A stretch of 8,722 nt of DNA from DAIMZM01 sp036733985. Its GTDB lineage: Bacteria; Bacillota; Dehalobacteriia; UBA4068. How positions within the stretch are numbered: the stretch's first letter is position 1; the number at the start of each line of letters is the position of its first letter. The notes under the pieces are model-generated. The model saw nothing but the letters and a program-made list of their open reading frames with translations. It ran no database searches and had not been told where the DNA came from. Below, piece by piece: positions 1 through 7,222 of the stretch. Made by a program: the position numbers and the translations under genes. The stretch covers positions 1 through 8,722 of the forward strand of contig DAIMZM010000096.1 of NCBI GenBank assembly GCA_036733985.1, read 5' to 3'.

Positions 1-2824
1 GAAGGACGGTACGGAAAGCACGGAAGAAGCTTTAGTTGAAATTTATAAACGCCTGCGCCCAGGGGAGCCGCCCACCGTGGATTCGGCCCGCCTGCTGCTG
101 CATGGCTTTTTCTTTGATCCCAAGCGTTATGACCTGGGCAATGTGGGCCGCTACAAAATCCACAAGAAGCTGCAGCACGGCATCCTGAAGCGCATGGACG
201 AACAGGGCCGGATCTGGAGCGACGCGGAGCAGGCTTATGTGGCGGGCCAGGAACCCCCGGCCTATAACGATTACCTGCGCTATCTGACCAAGCCGGACAT
301 CATCGAGACGGTGCGGATGTTCCTCAGGCTGGTGGACGGGCAGATCGAAGCGGATGATATCGACCATTTGGGCAACCGCCGCCTGCGTTCCGTGGGCGAG
401 CTGCTGCAGAACCAGTTCCGCATCGGCCTGAACCGCATGGAGCGGGTGGTGCGGGAGCGCATGACCATTCAGGACGTGGAATCCATCACCCCCCAGGTGC
501 TGGTGAATATCCGCCCGGTGGTGGCGGCCATCAAGGAATTTTTCGGCAGTTCCCAGCTCTCCCAGTTTATGGATCAGACCAATCCCCTGGCGGAACTGAC
601 CCATAAGCGCCGCCTCTCCGCCTTGGGCCCCGGCGGTTTAAGCCGGGAGCGGGCCGGCTTCGAAGTGCGGGACGTGCATCACAGCCACTATGGCCGCATG
701 TGCCCCATTGAGACGCCGGAAGGCCCCAACATCGGCCTGATCGGCTCTTTGTCCACTTATGCCCGGATCAATGAATTCGGCTTTATCGAGACCCCCTACC
801 GCCGGGTGGAAGATTCCCAGGTGCTGGCGGAGATCGATTATCTGTCCGCCGACGAGGAGGACAAATACGTGGTGGCTCAGGCCAACGAGCCCCTGGATGA
901 AAACGGCTACTTCATCAATAAGCGCCTGAACGTGCGGGACGGCGATATCATCGGCGTGCGCGCCGCGTCCAGCGCCCAGTATATGGACGTTTCCCCCAAG
1001 CAGCTGGTTTCCGTGGCCACGGCCCTGATCCCCTTCCTGGAGCATGACGACGCCAACCGGGCCCTGATGGGCGCCAACATGCAGCGCCAGGCCGTGCCCC
1101 TGATGGTCACCGACGCCCCTTATATCGGCACCGGCATGGAACGCAAGGCCGCCGTGGATTCCTGCGTGGGCGAGCAGGCCGGCCGGGACGGGGTAGTGGA
1201 GCATGTTTCCGGCGACGAGATCATCATCCGAGGCGACGACGGCAGCGTGGAGCGGCATAAGCTGCTGAAATTCCAGCGCTCCAACCAGGGCACCTGCGTC
1301 AATCAAAAGCCCATCGTCTATAAGCGGCAACGGGTGCAAAAAGGTGATATCATCGCCGACGGCCCCAGCACGGACCTGGGCGAGCTGGCCCTGGGCCGGA
1401 ATGTGCTGATCGCCTTCATGACTTGGGAAGGCTATAATTACGAGGACGCGGTGCTGCTTTCGGAAAAGCTGGTCAAGGACGATTATTTTACCTCCATCCA
1501 CATTGAGGAATACGAATGCGACGCCCGGGATACCAAGCTGGGTCCGGAAGAGATCACCCGGGATATCCCCAATGTGGGCGAAGATATCCTGAAAGACCTG
1601 GATGAAGAAGGCGTGATCCGCATCGGCGCCGAGGTGCAGCCCGGCGATATCCTGGTGGGCAAGGTCACCCCCAAGGGCGAGACCGAGCTGACCGCTGAAG
1701 AGCGCCTGCTCAGGGCCATCTTCGGCGAAAAGGCCCGGGAAGTCCGGGATACCTCGCTCCGGGTGCCCCATGGCGAAAACGGCAAAGTGGTGGATGTGAA
1801 GGTTTTCCTCCGGGAAAATGGGGACGAGCTTTCCCCCGGCGTGAACAAGCTGGTCCGCATTTATGTGGCTCAGAAACGGAAAATCTCCGTGGGCGATAAA
1901 ATGGCCGGCCGCCACGGCAACAAGGGCGTGGTTTCCCGCATCCTGCCCCAGGAGGATATGCCTTTCCTGCCTGACGGCACGCCGGTGGAAATCGTGCTGA
2001 ACCCTCTGGGCGTACCTTCCCGGATGAACATCGGCCAGGTGCTGGAATGCCATTTGGGCTGGGCTGCCAAAACTCTGGGCCAGTATATGGCCACCCCGGT
2101 CTTTGACGGCGCCACCGAGGACGATATCATTGAAACCCTGAAGGAAGCCGGGCTGGCGGGAGACGGCAAAACCGTGCTCTATGACGGCCGCACCGGCGAG
2201 CCTTTTGATAACCGCATTACCGCGGGCTATGTGTATATGCTGAAGCTCCACCATTTGGTGGACGATAAGATCCACGCCCGCTCCACCGGCCCCTATTCCC
2301 TGGTTACCCAGCAGCCCCTGGGCGGCAAGGCCCAGTTCGGCGGCCAGCGTTTCGGCGAGATGGAAGTCTGGGCCCTGGAGGCTTACGGCGCCGCCTATAC
2401 CCTGCAGGAGATCCTGACCGTGAAATCCGACGATATCGTGGGCCGGGTCAAGACTTACGAAGCCATTGTCAAGGGCGAGAACGTGCCTGACGCCGGGGTG
2501 CCCGAATCCTTCAAGGTGCTCATAAAAGAGCTGCAGAGCCTGTGCATCGATGTGAACGTGCTCAATGAGAACGATGAGATCATCGAGATCAAGGAGGATG
2601 ACGACGATATCGGCGAATCCGCCAAGGAATTGGGCTTGGATCTGGGCGAGATGAAGCCGGTCATACCGCCGGCGGAGAATGAATACGAGGACGATTTGAC
2701 GCTGGATGACGATCTGGACGACGACAGTGATTTGGATCTGGATTTGAGCAATCTGCAAATTGCCAGCCTGGATGGGGAGGACGGCGTGACCGTGCCTCTG
2801 GACGACGAGGAAGATTTCGAATAA
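1..2824 (+). CDS. rpoB: RNA polymerase beta subunit RpoB (5'-truncated by window edge)
   Basis: This is the beta subunit of DNA-dependent RNA polymerase, which with beta' forms the catalytic cleft. The frame is open from base 2, so the GTG at 77 is internal. About 940 C-terminal residues are present, against roughly 1,200 for a full Bacillota RpoB. The family landmarks appear in order: RLRPGEPPT near the left edge, DDIDHLGNRRLRSVGEL, the rifampicin pocket at 545-625, GRMCPIETPEGPNIGL, NYEDAVLLSE, GDKMAGRHGNKGV (active-site lysines), and the C-terminal GGKAQFGGQRFGEMEVWALE clamp/switch segment. The rifampicin pocket keeps the residues equivalent to E. coli Q513, D516, H526 and S531, so a sensitive genotype is expected. 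The last ~78 residues (2588-2821) form a strongly acidic tail. The region between KKL and DDIDHLGNRR is short compared with my memory of B. subtilis. The gene is 22 nt upstream of rpoC, and the two are surely cotranscribed. Confidence 0.99.
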   Translation, partial: KDGTESTEEALVEIYKRLRPGEPPTVDSARLLLHGFFFDPKRYDLGNVGRYKIHKKLQHGILKRMDEQGRIWSDAEQAYVAGQEPPAYNDYLRYLTKPDIIETVRMFLRLVDGQIEADDIDHLGNRRLRSVGELLQNQFRIGLNRMERVVRERMTIQDVESITPQVLVNIRPVVAAIKEFFGSSQLSQFMDQTNPLAELTHKRRLSALGPGGLSRERAGFEVRDVHHSHYGRMCPIETPEGPNIGLIGSLSTYARINEFGFIETPYRRVEDSQVLAEIDYLSADEEDKYVVAQANEPLDENGYFINKRLNVRDGDIIGVRAASSAQYMDVSPKQLVSVATALIPFLEHDDANRALMGANMQRQAVPLMVTDAPYIGTGMERKAAVDSCVGEQAGRDGVVEHVSGDEIIIRGDDGSVERHKLLKFQRSNQGTCVNQKPIVYKRQRVQKGDIIADGPSTDLGELALGRNVLIAFMTWEGYNYEDAVLLSEKLVKDDYFTSIHIEEYECDARDTKLGPEEITRDIPNVGEDILKDLDEEGVIRIGAEVQPGDILVGKVTPKGETELTAEERLLRAIFGEKAREVRDTSLRVPHGENGKVVDVKVFLRENGDELSPGVNKLVRIYVAQKRKISVGDKMAGRHGNKGVVSRILPQEDMPFLPDGTPVEIVLNPLGVPSRMNIGQVLECHLGWAAKTLGQYMATPVFDGATEDDIIETLKEAGLAGDGKTVLYDGRTGEPFDNRITAGYVYMLKLHHLVDDKIHARSTGPYSLVTQQPLGGKAQFGGQRFGEMEVWALEAYGAAYTLQEILTVKSDDIVGRVKTYEAIVKGENVPDAGVPESFKVLIKELQSLCIDVNVLNENDEIIEIKEDDDDIGESAKELGLDLGEMKPVIPPAENEYEDDLTLDDDLDDDSDLDLDLSNLQIASLDGEDGVTVPLDDEEDFE

Positions 2825-2832
2825 ATTTGATT

Positions 2833-2837
2833 AGGAG
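2833..2837 (+). promoter_or_regulatory. Shine-Dalgarno for rpoC (supports TTG start)
   Basis: AGGAG lies 9 nt upstream of the TTG at 2847, inside the 22-nt rpoB-rpoC gap. No ATG or GTG fits better: the next in-frame ATG is the tenth codon and would remove the conserved MLDVSNF start of RpoC. Confidence 0.8.
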
Positions 2838-2846
2838 CTGAGATCA

Positions 2847-5800
2847 TTGTTAGACGTCAGTAATTTTGACCGCATGCGCATCGGCCTTGCATCTCCGGAA
2901 ATGATCGAATCCTGGTCGCACGGGGAGGTCAAGAAGCCGGAAACCATCAATTACCGCACCCTGAAGCCGGAGCGGGACGGCTTGTTCTGCGAACGCATCT
3001 TCGGCCCCACCAAAGATTGGGAATGCCATTGCGGTAAATATAAGCGCGTCCGTTATAAGGGCATCGTCTGCGACCGCTGCGGCGTGGAAGTGACCCGGGC
3101 CAAGGTGCGCCGGGAACGCCTGGGCCATATCAAGCTGGCCACGCCGGTCTCCCATATCTGGTATTTCAAGGGCATCCCCAGCCGGATGGGCCTGCTGCTG
3201 GATGTTTCCCCCCGCAACCTGGAAAAGGTGCTGTACTTTGTTTCCTATATCGTGCTGGATCCGGGGACGACGGATCTGAACCTGCATCAGCTGCTTTCGG
3301 AAAGCGAATACCGGGAGATGCGGGAGAAATACGGCAATGACTTCGTGGCCGGCATGGGCGCGGAGGCTGTGAAAAAGATGCTGGTGGAGCTGGATCTGCA
3401 TCAGCTGCAGGAAGATTTGCGCACCGAGCTGAAAGAGGTCAGCGGCCAGCGCAAGGTGCGGGCTATCCGCCGCCTGGAAGTGGTGGAGGCTTTTCTCGCT
3501 TCCGGCAATAAGCCGGAATGGATGATCCTGGATATGATCCCGGTGATCCCGCCGGAACTCCGGCCCATGGTGCAGCTGGACGGGGGCCGCTTTGCCACCT
3601 CCGACCTGAACGACCTGTACCGCCGGGTGATCAACCGCAACAACCGCTTAAAGCGCCTGCTGGACCTGGGCGCGCCGGATATCATTGTCCGCAATGAGAA
3701 GCGCATGCTCCAGGAAGCGGTGGACGCCCTGATCGACAATGGCCGCCGGGGCCGTCCGGTCACCGGCCCGGGCAACCGCCCGCTGAAATCCCTTTCCGAT
3801 ATGCTTAAGGGCAAACAGGGCCGGTTCCGCCAAAACCTGCTGGGCAAGCGGGTGGATTATTCCGGCCGTTCCGTGATCGTGGTGGGGCCGGAGCTGAAAA
3901 TGCATCAATGCGGCCTGCCTAAGGAAATGGCTTTAGAGCTGTTCAAGCCCTTTGTGATGAAGCGGCTGGTGCGGGAAGGCTATGCCCATAATATCAAAAA
4001 TGCCAAGCGCATGGTGGAACGGGTGCGTCCCGAGGTTTGGGATGTGCTGGAGCAGGTGATCAAGGAGCATCCGGTGCTGCTGAACCGGGCCCCCACCCTG
4101 CACCGCTTAGGCATCCAGGCTTTTGAGCCGGTGCTGGTGGAAGGCCGGGCCCTGCAGATCCATCCTCTGGTCTGCACCGCCTATAACGCCGACTTCGACG
4201 GCGACCAGATGGCTGTTCACGTGCCCCTTTCCGTGGAAGCCCAAGCCGAGGCCAGGGTGCTGATGCTTTCTTCCAATAATATCCTCAATCCCAAGGACGG
4301 CCGTCCGGTGGCCACCCCCACCCAGGATATGGTACTGGGCTCCTATTATTTGACCATGCCCAAGGCCGGCGCTTTAGGCGAGGGCAAGGTGTTCGCGGAT
4401 TATAACGAGGCGTACCGGGCTTATGCCAACGGGGATGTGGATCTCCACGCCGAGATCGAGGTGCGCAAGCCCCCGGAATGGGATCGGCAGTGGGTGAGCC
4501 GGGACGTTGAAGTGGATATGGAAAAGGACGCCCGGGGCCGTTTCAAGCGGCTGAAAACCACGGTGGGCCGTTTGATCTTCAATTACGAGATCCCCATGCC
4601 TCAGGTGATGAGCTACTATAACTGCGGCGTGGATAAAAAGGTGCTGGGCGTGATCGTGGACCGCTGCTACCGCCGGATGGGCATTTCCGCCGCTTCCGTG
4701 CTGCTGGACGGCATCAAGGCCCTGGGCTTCAAGTATTCCACCCGGGCCGGCATTACCGTGGGCATCGAGGATATCCAGGTGCCCCCGGCCAAGAAACAGA
4801 TCATGGCCGACGCGGAAGCGAAAGTCCTGCAGGTGGATAATTTCTTCCAGACCGGCCTGGTCAGCGAAACCGACCGCTATAATGAAACCATCAAAATCTG
4901 GCAGCAGGCTACGGACAGCGTGACCAAGGAACTGATGATGAATCTGGATCAGTTCAATCCTATATATATGATGGCCAATTCCGGCGCCCGGGGCAATGTG
5001 CAGCAGATCCGTCAGCTGGCCGGCGCCCGGGGCCTGATGGCCGATCCTTCCGGCCGCATCATCGACTTGCCCATTAAAGCCAATTTCCGGGAAGGCCTGA
5101 CGGTTCTGGAATTCTTCATCTCCACCCACGGCGCCCGCAAGGGCTTGGCCGATACCGCCCTGCGTACCGCCGACTCCGGCTACCTGACCCGCCGCCTGGT
5201 GGACGTGGCCCAGGAAGTGATCGTCCGGGAGGACGACTGCGGCGACGCCAAAGGCATCTGGGTGGAGGAAATCCCCAATATCGAGCCCCTGGCCGAGCGT
5301 ATCGAGGGCCGCATCCTCTGCACCAGCGTGGTGAATTTGGATACCGGCGAGATCATTTGCGAAGCCGGCAGCTTTATCAGCGCCGACGCGGCTGAAGCCA
5401 TTGAAGCCTACCTGTCCACCCGGCCTGTTGGCGAGCGGAAGGTCAATATCCGCTCGGTGCTGACCTGCCGCAGCCATTACGGTATCTGCCGCAAATGCTA
5501 TGGCCGTAATCTGGCCACCGGCGATATGGTGGATATCGGCGAGGCCGTGGGCACCATTGCCGCCCAGAGCATCGGCGAGCCCGGCACCCAGCTGACCATG
5601 CGCACCTTCCATACCGGCGGCGTGGCCGGTGACGATATCACCCAGGGTCTGCCCCGGGTGGAAGAACTGTTCGAAGCCAGGAAGCCCAAAGGACAGGGCC
5701 TGATCGCCGAATATGACGGCAGGATACAGATCGGCGAGCGCCAGGGCAAACGGGATATCAAGATCATCGGCCTGGGCCAGGAGGAAGGCATGGTGCTGGC

Positions 5801-6566
5801 CGAGTACCAGGCGTCCTATGGTTCCACCCTGAAAGTTACCGACGGGCAGCCGGTGGAAGCCGGCGACGAGATCACCGAAGGTTCGGTGAATCCCCATGAT
5901 CTGCTGGCGGTGAAAGGCATCCGGGGCGTGCAGATGTATTTGCTCCGGGAAGTGCAGCGGGTCTACCGCCTCCAGGGCGTGGATATCAATGACAAGCATA
6001 TTGAGATCATGGTGCGCCAAATGCTGAAAAAGGTGCGCATCGAGGACAGCGGCGCCACCACCCTGCTTTCCGGCTCCATGGTGGACAGCTATGAGTTTGA
6101 GCAGGTGAATGCCAAAGCTATTGCCGAAGGGTTGGAGCCTGCCACCGCCAAGCCGGTGCTGCTGGGCATCACCAAGGCTTCCCTGGTCACGGACAGCTTC
6201 CTCTCCGCCGCTTCCTTCCAGGAAACCACCAGGGTGCTGACGGACGCCGCCATCAAGGGCAAGGTGGATAATCTGCTGGGCCTGAAAGAAAACGTCATCA
6301 TCGGCAAGCTGATCCCGGCCGGCACCGGCCTGAACCGCTACCGCAACCTGGATATCAAAGTCGAAGACGAGCTGGATAATGATTACGACGCCGCTATGGC
6401 GGCTGCGGAACGGGCCGCGGCTCAGCCTGGGGCGGGCGTCCAGCCGGATTTGGCGGATCTGAACGGGGCTGGCGCCCTGCCTGATGATTTTGATGAAAGC
6501 GCTTTCGCCGAGATCTTTGAGGCCATTTTGCCGGAGGAAGAAGCAGCGGTCCCCTATGACCAATAA
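2847..6566 (+). CDS. rpoC: RNA polymerase beta' subunit RpoC
   Basis: This is the beta' subunit of RNA polymerase, which carries the catalytic magnesium site. It has 1,239 residues, close to the ~1,200 of Bacillota RpoC. It starts at TTG, giving the family-typical MLDVSNFDRMRIGLASPE. Zinc site 1 (clamp) is C60, C62, C75, C78. The rudder/lid region is followed by the NADFDGDQM motif at residues 447-455, with metal-binding D449, D451 and D453. The bridge helix lies around THGARKG (760-766). Zinc site 2 is C798, C874, C881, C884. The trigger loop has GEPGTQLTMRTFH (910-922), with M918 and H922 matching the E. coli catalytic-loop residues. No gammaproteobacterial-type insertion is seen in the trigger loop. 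After the usual family end (GTGLNRYR) there is an extra tail, residues ~1169-1239, rich in Ala, Asp and Glu. No clear intrinsic terminator follows; a promoter begins 26 nt after the stop. Confidence 0.99.
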   Translation: MLDVSNFDRMRIGLASPEMIESWSHGEVKKPETINYRTLKPERDGLFCERIFGPTKDWECHCGKYKRVRYKGIVCDRCGVEVTRAKVRRERLGHIKLATPVSHIWYFKGIPSRMGLLLDVSPRNLEKVLYFVSYIVLDPGTTDLNLHQLLSESEYREMREKYGNDFVAGMGAEAVKKMLVELDLHQLQEDLRTELKEVSGQRKVRAIRRLEVVEAFLASGNKPEWMILDMIPVIPPELRPMVQLDGGRFATSDLNDLYRRVINRNNRLKRLLDLGAPDIIVRNEKRMLQEAVDALIDNGRRGRPVTGPGNRPLKSLSDMLKGKQGRFRQNLLGKRVDYSGRSVIVVGPELKMHQCGLPKEMALELFKPFVMKRLVREGYAHNIKNAKRMVERVRPEVWDVLEQVIKEHPVLLNRAPTLHRLGIQAFEPVLVEGRALQIHPLVCTAYNADFDGDQMAVHVPLSVEAQAEARVLMLSSNNILNPKDGRPVATPTQDMVLGSYYLTMPKAGALGEGKVFADYNEAYRAYANGDVDLHAEIEVRKPPEWDRQWVSRDVEVDMEKDARGRFKRLKTTVGRLIFNYEIPMPQVMSYYNCGVDKKVLGVIVDRCYRRMGISAASVLLDGIKALGFKYSTRAGITVGIEDIQVPPAKKQIMADAEAKVLQVDNFFQTGLVSETDRYNETIKIWQQATDSVTKELMMNLDQFNPIYMMANSGARGNVQQIRQLAGARGLMADPSGRIIDLPIKANFREGLTVLEFFISTHGARKGLADTALRTADSGYLTRRLVDVAQEVIVREDDCGDAKGIWVEEIPNIEPLAERIEGRILCTSVVNLDTGEIICEAGSFISADAAEAIEAYLSTRPVGERKVNIRSVLTCRSHYGICRKCYGRNLATGDMVDIGEAVGTIAAQSIGEPGTQLTMRTFHTGGVAGDDITQGLPRVEELFEARKPKGQGLIAEYDGRIQIGERQGKRDIKIIGLGQEEGMVLAEYQASYGSTLKVTDGQPVEAGDEITEGSVNPHDLLAVKGIRGVQMYLLREVQRVYRLQGVDINDKHIEIMVRQMLKKVRIEDSGATTLLSGSMVDSYEFEQVNAKAIAEGLEPATAKPVLLGITKASLVTDSFLSAASFQETTRVLTDAAIKGKVDNLLGLKENVIIGKLIPAGTGLNRYRNLDIKVEDELDNDYDAAMAAAERAAAQPGAGVQPDLADLNGAGALPDDFDESAFAEIFEAILPEEEAAVPYDQ

Positions 6567-6584
6567 TTGGGCAGCCGGAGCTCT

Positions 6585-6628
6585 AAAAAATCTTGACAAT
6601 AAAATACAACAATGTTAAAATAATAAGG
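6585..6628 (+). promoter_or_regulatory. Sigma-A/sigma-70 type promoter for rpsL-rpsG-fusA
   Basis: A perfect -35 box TTGACA (6593-6598) is followed by exactly 17 nt and then a -10 box TAAAAT (6616-6621, five of six matches to TATAAT). A run of six A residues (6585-6590) just upstream of the -35 resembles part of an UP element. Transcription would start at about G6627 or G6628, giving a leader of about 150 nt before rpsL. The AT-rich setting contrasts with the GC-rich genes around it. This is inferred from sequence only. Confidence 0.82.
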
Positions 6629-6653
6629 CATGCTCTTTGGGAAAATGAAAAAA

Positions 6654-6713
6654 CCCTTGTTAAGCAGGGGCTTAATGGTTGGGAGGCCTGACAGCCTCCC
6701 ACCGCTAAGCTTT
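6654..6713 (+). promoter_or_regulatory. Structured rpsL leader with competing hairpins (possible attenuator)
   Basis: The main hairpin has an upper stem TGGGAGGC (6680-6687) / GCCTCCCA (6694-6701) around a CTGACA loop. It extends by G6678-C6702 and G6677-C6703 past a bulged T6679, and then by GCTTA (6670-6674) with TAAGC (6706-6710). The GCTTAA strand (6670-6675) can instead pair with TTAAGC (6660-6665), giving a 6-bp stem with an AGGG loop. A third option pairs CCCTTG (6654-6659) with CAGGGG (6665-6670), with one T-G wobble. A T-rich stretch (6723-6739) follows only after a 12-nt gap, so this is not a textbook intrinsic terminator. It lies downstream of the promoter, so it belongs to the rpsL 5' leader. 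It does not match any named riboswitch or r-protein leader that I know. Confidence 0.55.
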
Positions 6714-6762
6714 GCGATATACTTTTGTTTATTTTATTTCCAATAATCGTACCAGACATAGC

Positions 6763-6772
6763 AAAGGAGGTG
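6763..6772 (+). promoter_or_regulatory. Near-perfect Shine-Dalgarno for rpsL (decides TTG start)
   Basis: AAAGGAGGTG is complementary to almost the whole anti-Shine-Dalgarno end of 16S rRNA. It sits 6 nt before the TTG at 6779. This strong site probably compensates for the weak start codon and fixes the start of S12. Confidence 0.9.
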
Positions 6773-6778
6773 TAAAAT

Positions 6779-7165
6779 TTGTCCACCATCAATCAGTTGG
6801 TGAGGAACCAGCGGGAAGTTATGATCAAGAAGTCCGATGCGCCTGCGCTTAAGGAATGCCCGCAGAAAAGAGGCGTTTGCACCAGGGTATATACCACGAC
6901 CCCCAAGAAGCCCAATTCGGCCCTGCGTAAAGTGGCCCGTGTGCGCCTGACCCACGGCGTGGAGGTTACCGCTTATATCCCCGGTATCGGCCATAACCTG
7001 CAGGAGCACTCCGTAACTCTGGTCCGCGGCGGCCGCGTCAAGGATATCCCCGGCGTGCGCTACCACATCATCAGAGGCGCTTTAGATACGGCCGGCGTTG
7101 CCAACCGTAATCAGGCCAGAAGTAAATACGGCACCAAAAAACCCAAGGCTAAAGCCAAGAAGTAG
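6779..7165 (+). CDS. rpsL: 30S ribosomal protein S12
   Basis: S12 sits at the decoding centre of the 30S subunit and affects tRNA selection accuracy; it is the classic streptomycin-resistance locus. The protein has 128 residues, a normal length for S12. The TTG start gives STINQLVRNQR, matching the conserved N-terminus, and is backed by a strong ribosome binding site. The hallmark segments CPQKRGVCTRVYTTTPKKPN, GHNLQEHSV and GGRVKDIPGVRYH are intact. K43 and K88, the lysines usually changed in streptomycin-resistant mutants, are both wild type. D89 in the VKD motif corresponds to the residue methylthiolated by RimO in E. coli; whether that occurs here is unknown. The C-terminus ends in a Lys/Ala run (KKPKAKAKK) typical of Gram-positive S12. 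It is the first gene after the spacer promoter, with rpsG 57 nt downstream. Confidence 0.99.
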   Translation: MSTINQLVRNQREVMIKKSDAPALKECPQKRGVCTRVYTTTPKKPNSALRKVARVRLTHGVEVTAYIPGIGHNLQEHSVTLVRGGRVKDIPGVRYHIIRGALDTAGVANRNQARSKYGTKKPKAKAKK

Positions 7166-7167
7166 TA

Positions 7168-7193
7168 CATGGAGCAGCCTGGCTGTTCCCATG
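7168..7193 (+). promoter_or_regulatory. Hairpin in the rpsL-rpsG gap (candidate S7 or processing site)
   Basis: CATGGAGCAGC (7168-7178) pairs with GCTGTTCCCATG (7182-7193) around a CTG loop: 11 base pairs with one bulged C7188 and one G-T wobble (7174/7186). It begins 2 nt after the rpsL stop and ends 15 nt before the rpsG Shine-Dalgarno. In E. coli the rpsL-rpsG gap is the site where S7 represses its own operon, so an equivalent role is plausible here, but the structure is not obviously the E. coli one. No T-run follows, so it is not an intrinsic terminator. Confidence 0.6.
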
Positions 7194-7208
7194 GGAGTTC
7201 CGATCTTT

Positions 7209-7215
7209 AAGGAGG
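7209..7215 (+). promoter_or_regulatory. Shine-Dalgarno for rpsG
   Basis: AAGGAGG lies 7 nt upstream of the ATG at 7223, a strong and ideally spaced site that confirms the S7 start. Confidence 0.88.
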
Positions 7216-7222
7216 AAGTGTA

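Noticed and set aside
77..79. GTG at 77 as the start of the first gene
   Set aside because: The frame is open and conserved RpoB sequence (EALVEIYKRLRPGEPPT) runs upstream of it to the window edge, so the gene simply enters from outside.
545..625. Possible rifampicin-resistance alleles in rpoB
   Set aside because: The key pocket residues are all wild type; the differences from E. coli match the normal Bacillota sequence.
638..2758. Long antisense open frame of 706 codons opposite rpoB
   Set aside because: Same reasoning: rpoB codon bias on the other strand explains the lack of stops, and no recognisable motif or initiation signal is present.
4374..6599. Long antisense open frame of 741 codons opposite rpoC
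   Set aside because: It lies wholly opposite a fully conserved gene apart from a few bases. Its composition (His, Gln, Gly, Ala and Asp rich, no domain pattern) is what antisense of GC-rich coding DNA gives.
6718..6723. Second -10 box (TATACT) closer to rpsL
   Set aside because: The position 17 nt upstream is in the hairpin arm (CCTCCC), so there is no -35 match, and no TGn extended -10 precedes it.
6670..6739. Intrinsic terminator after rpoC
   Set aside because: The hairpin is strong, but the T-rich stretch begins about 12 nt beyond it instead of directly after the stem, and the hairpin is downstream of the rpsL promoter. It is kept as a leader structure only.
6583..6792. 69-codon minus-strand frame across the rpoC-rpsL spacer
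   Set aside because: It has no family resemblance and overlaps the promoter, the leader structure and the rpsL start. Its open length fits chance in AT-rich DNA.
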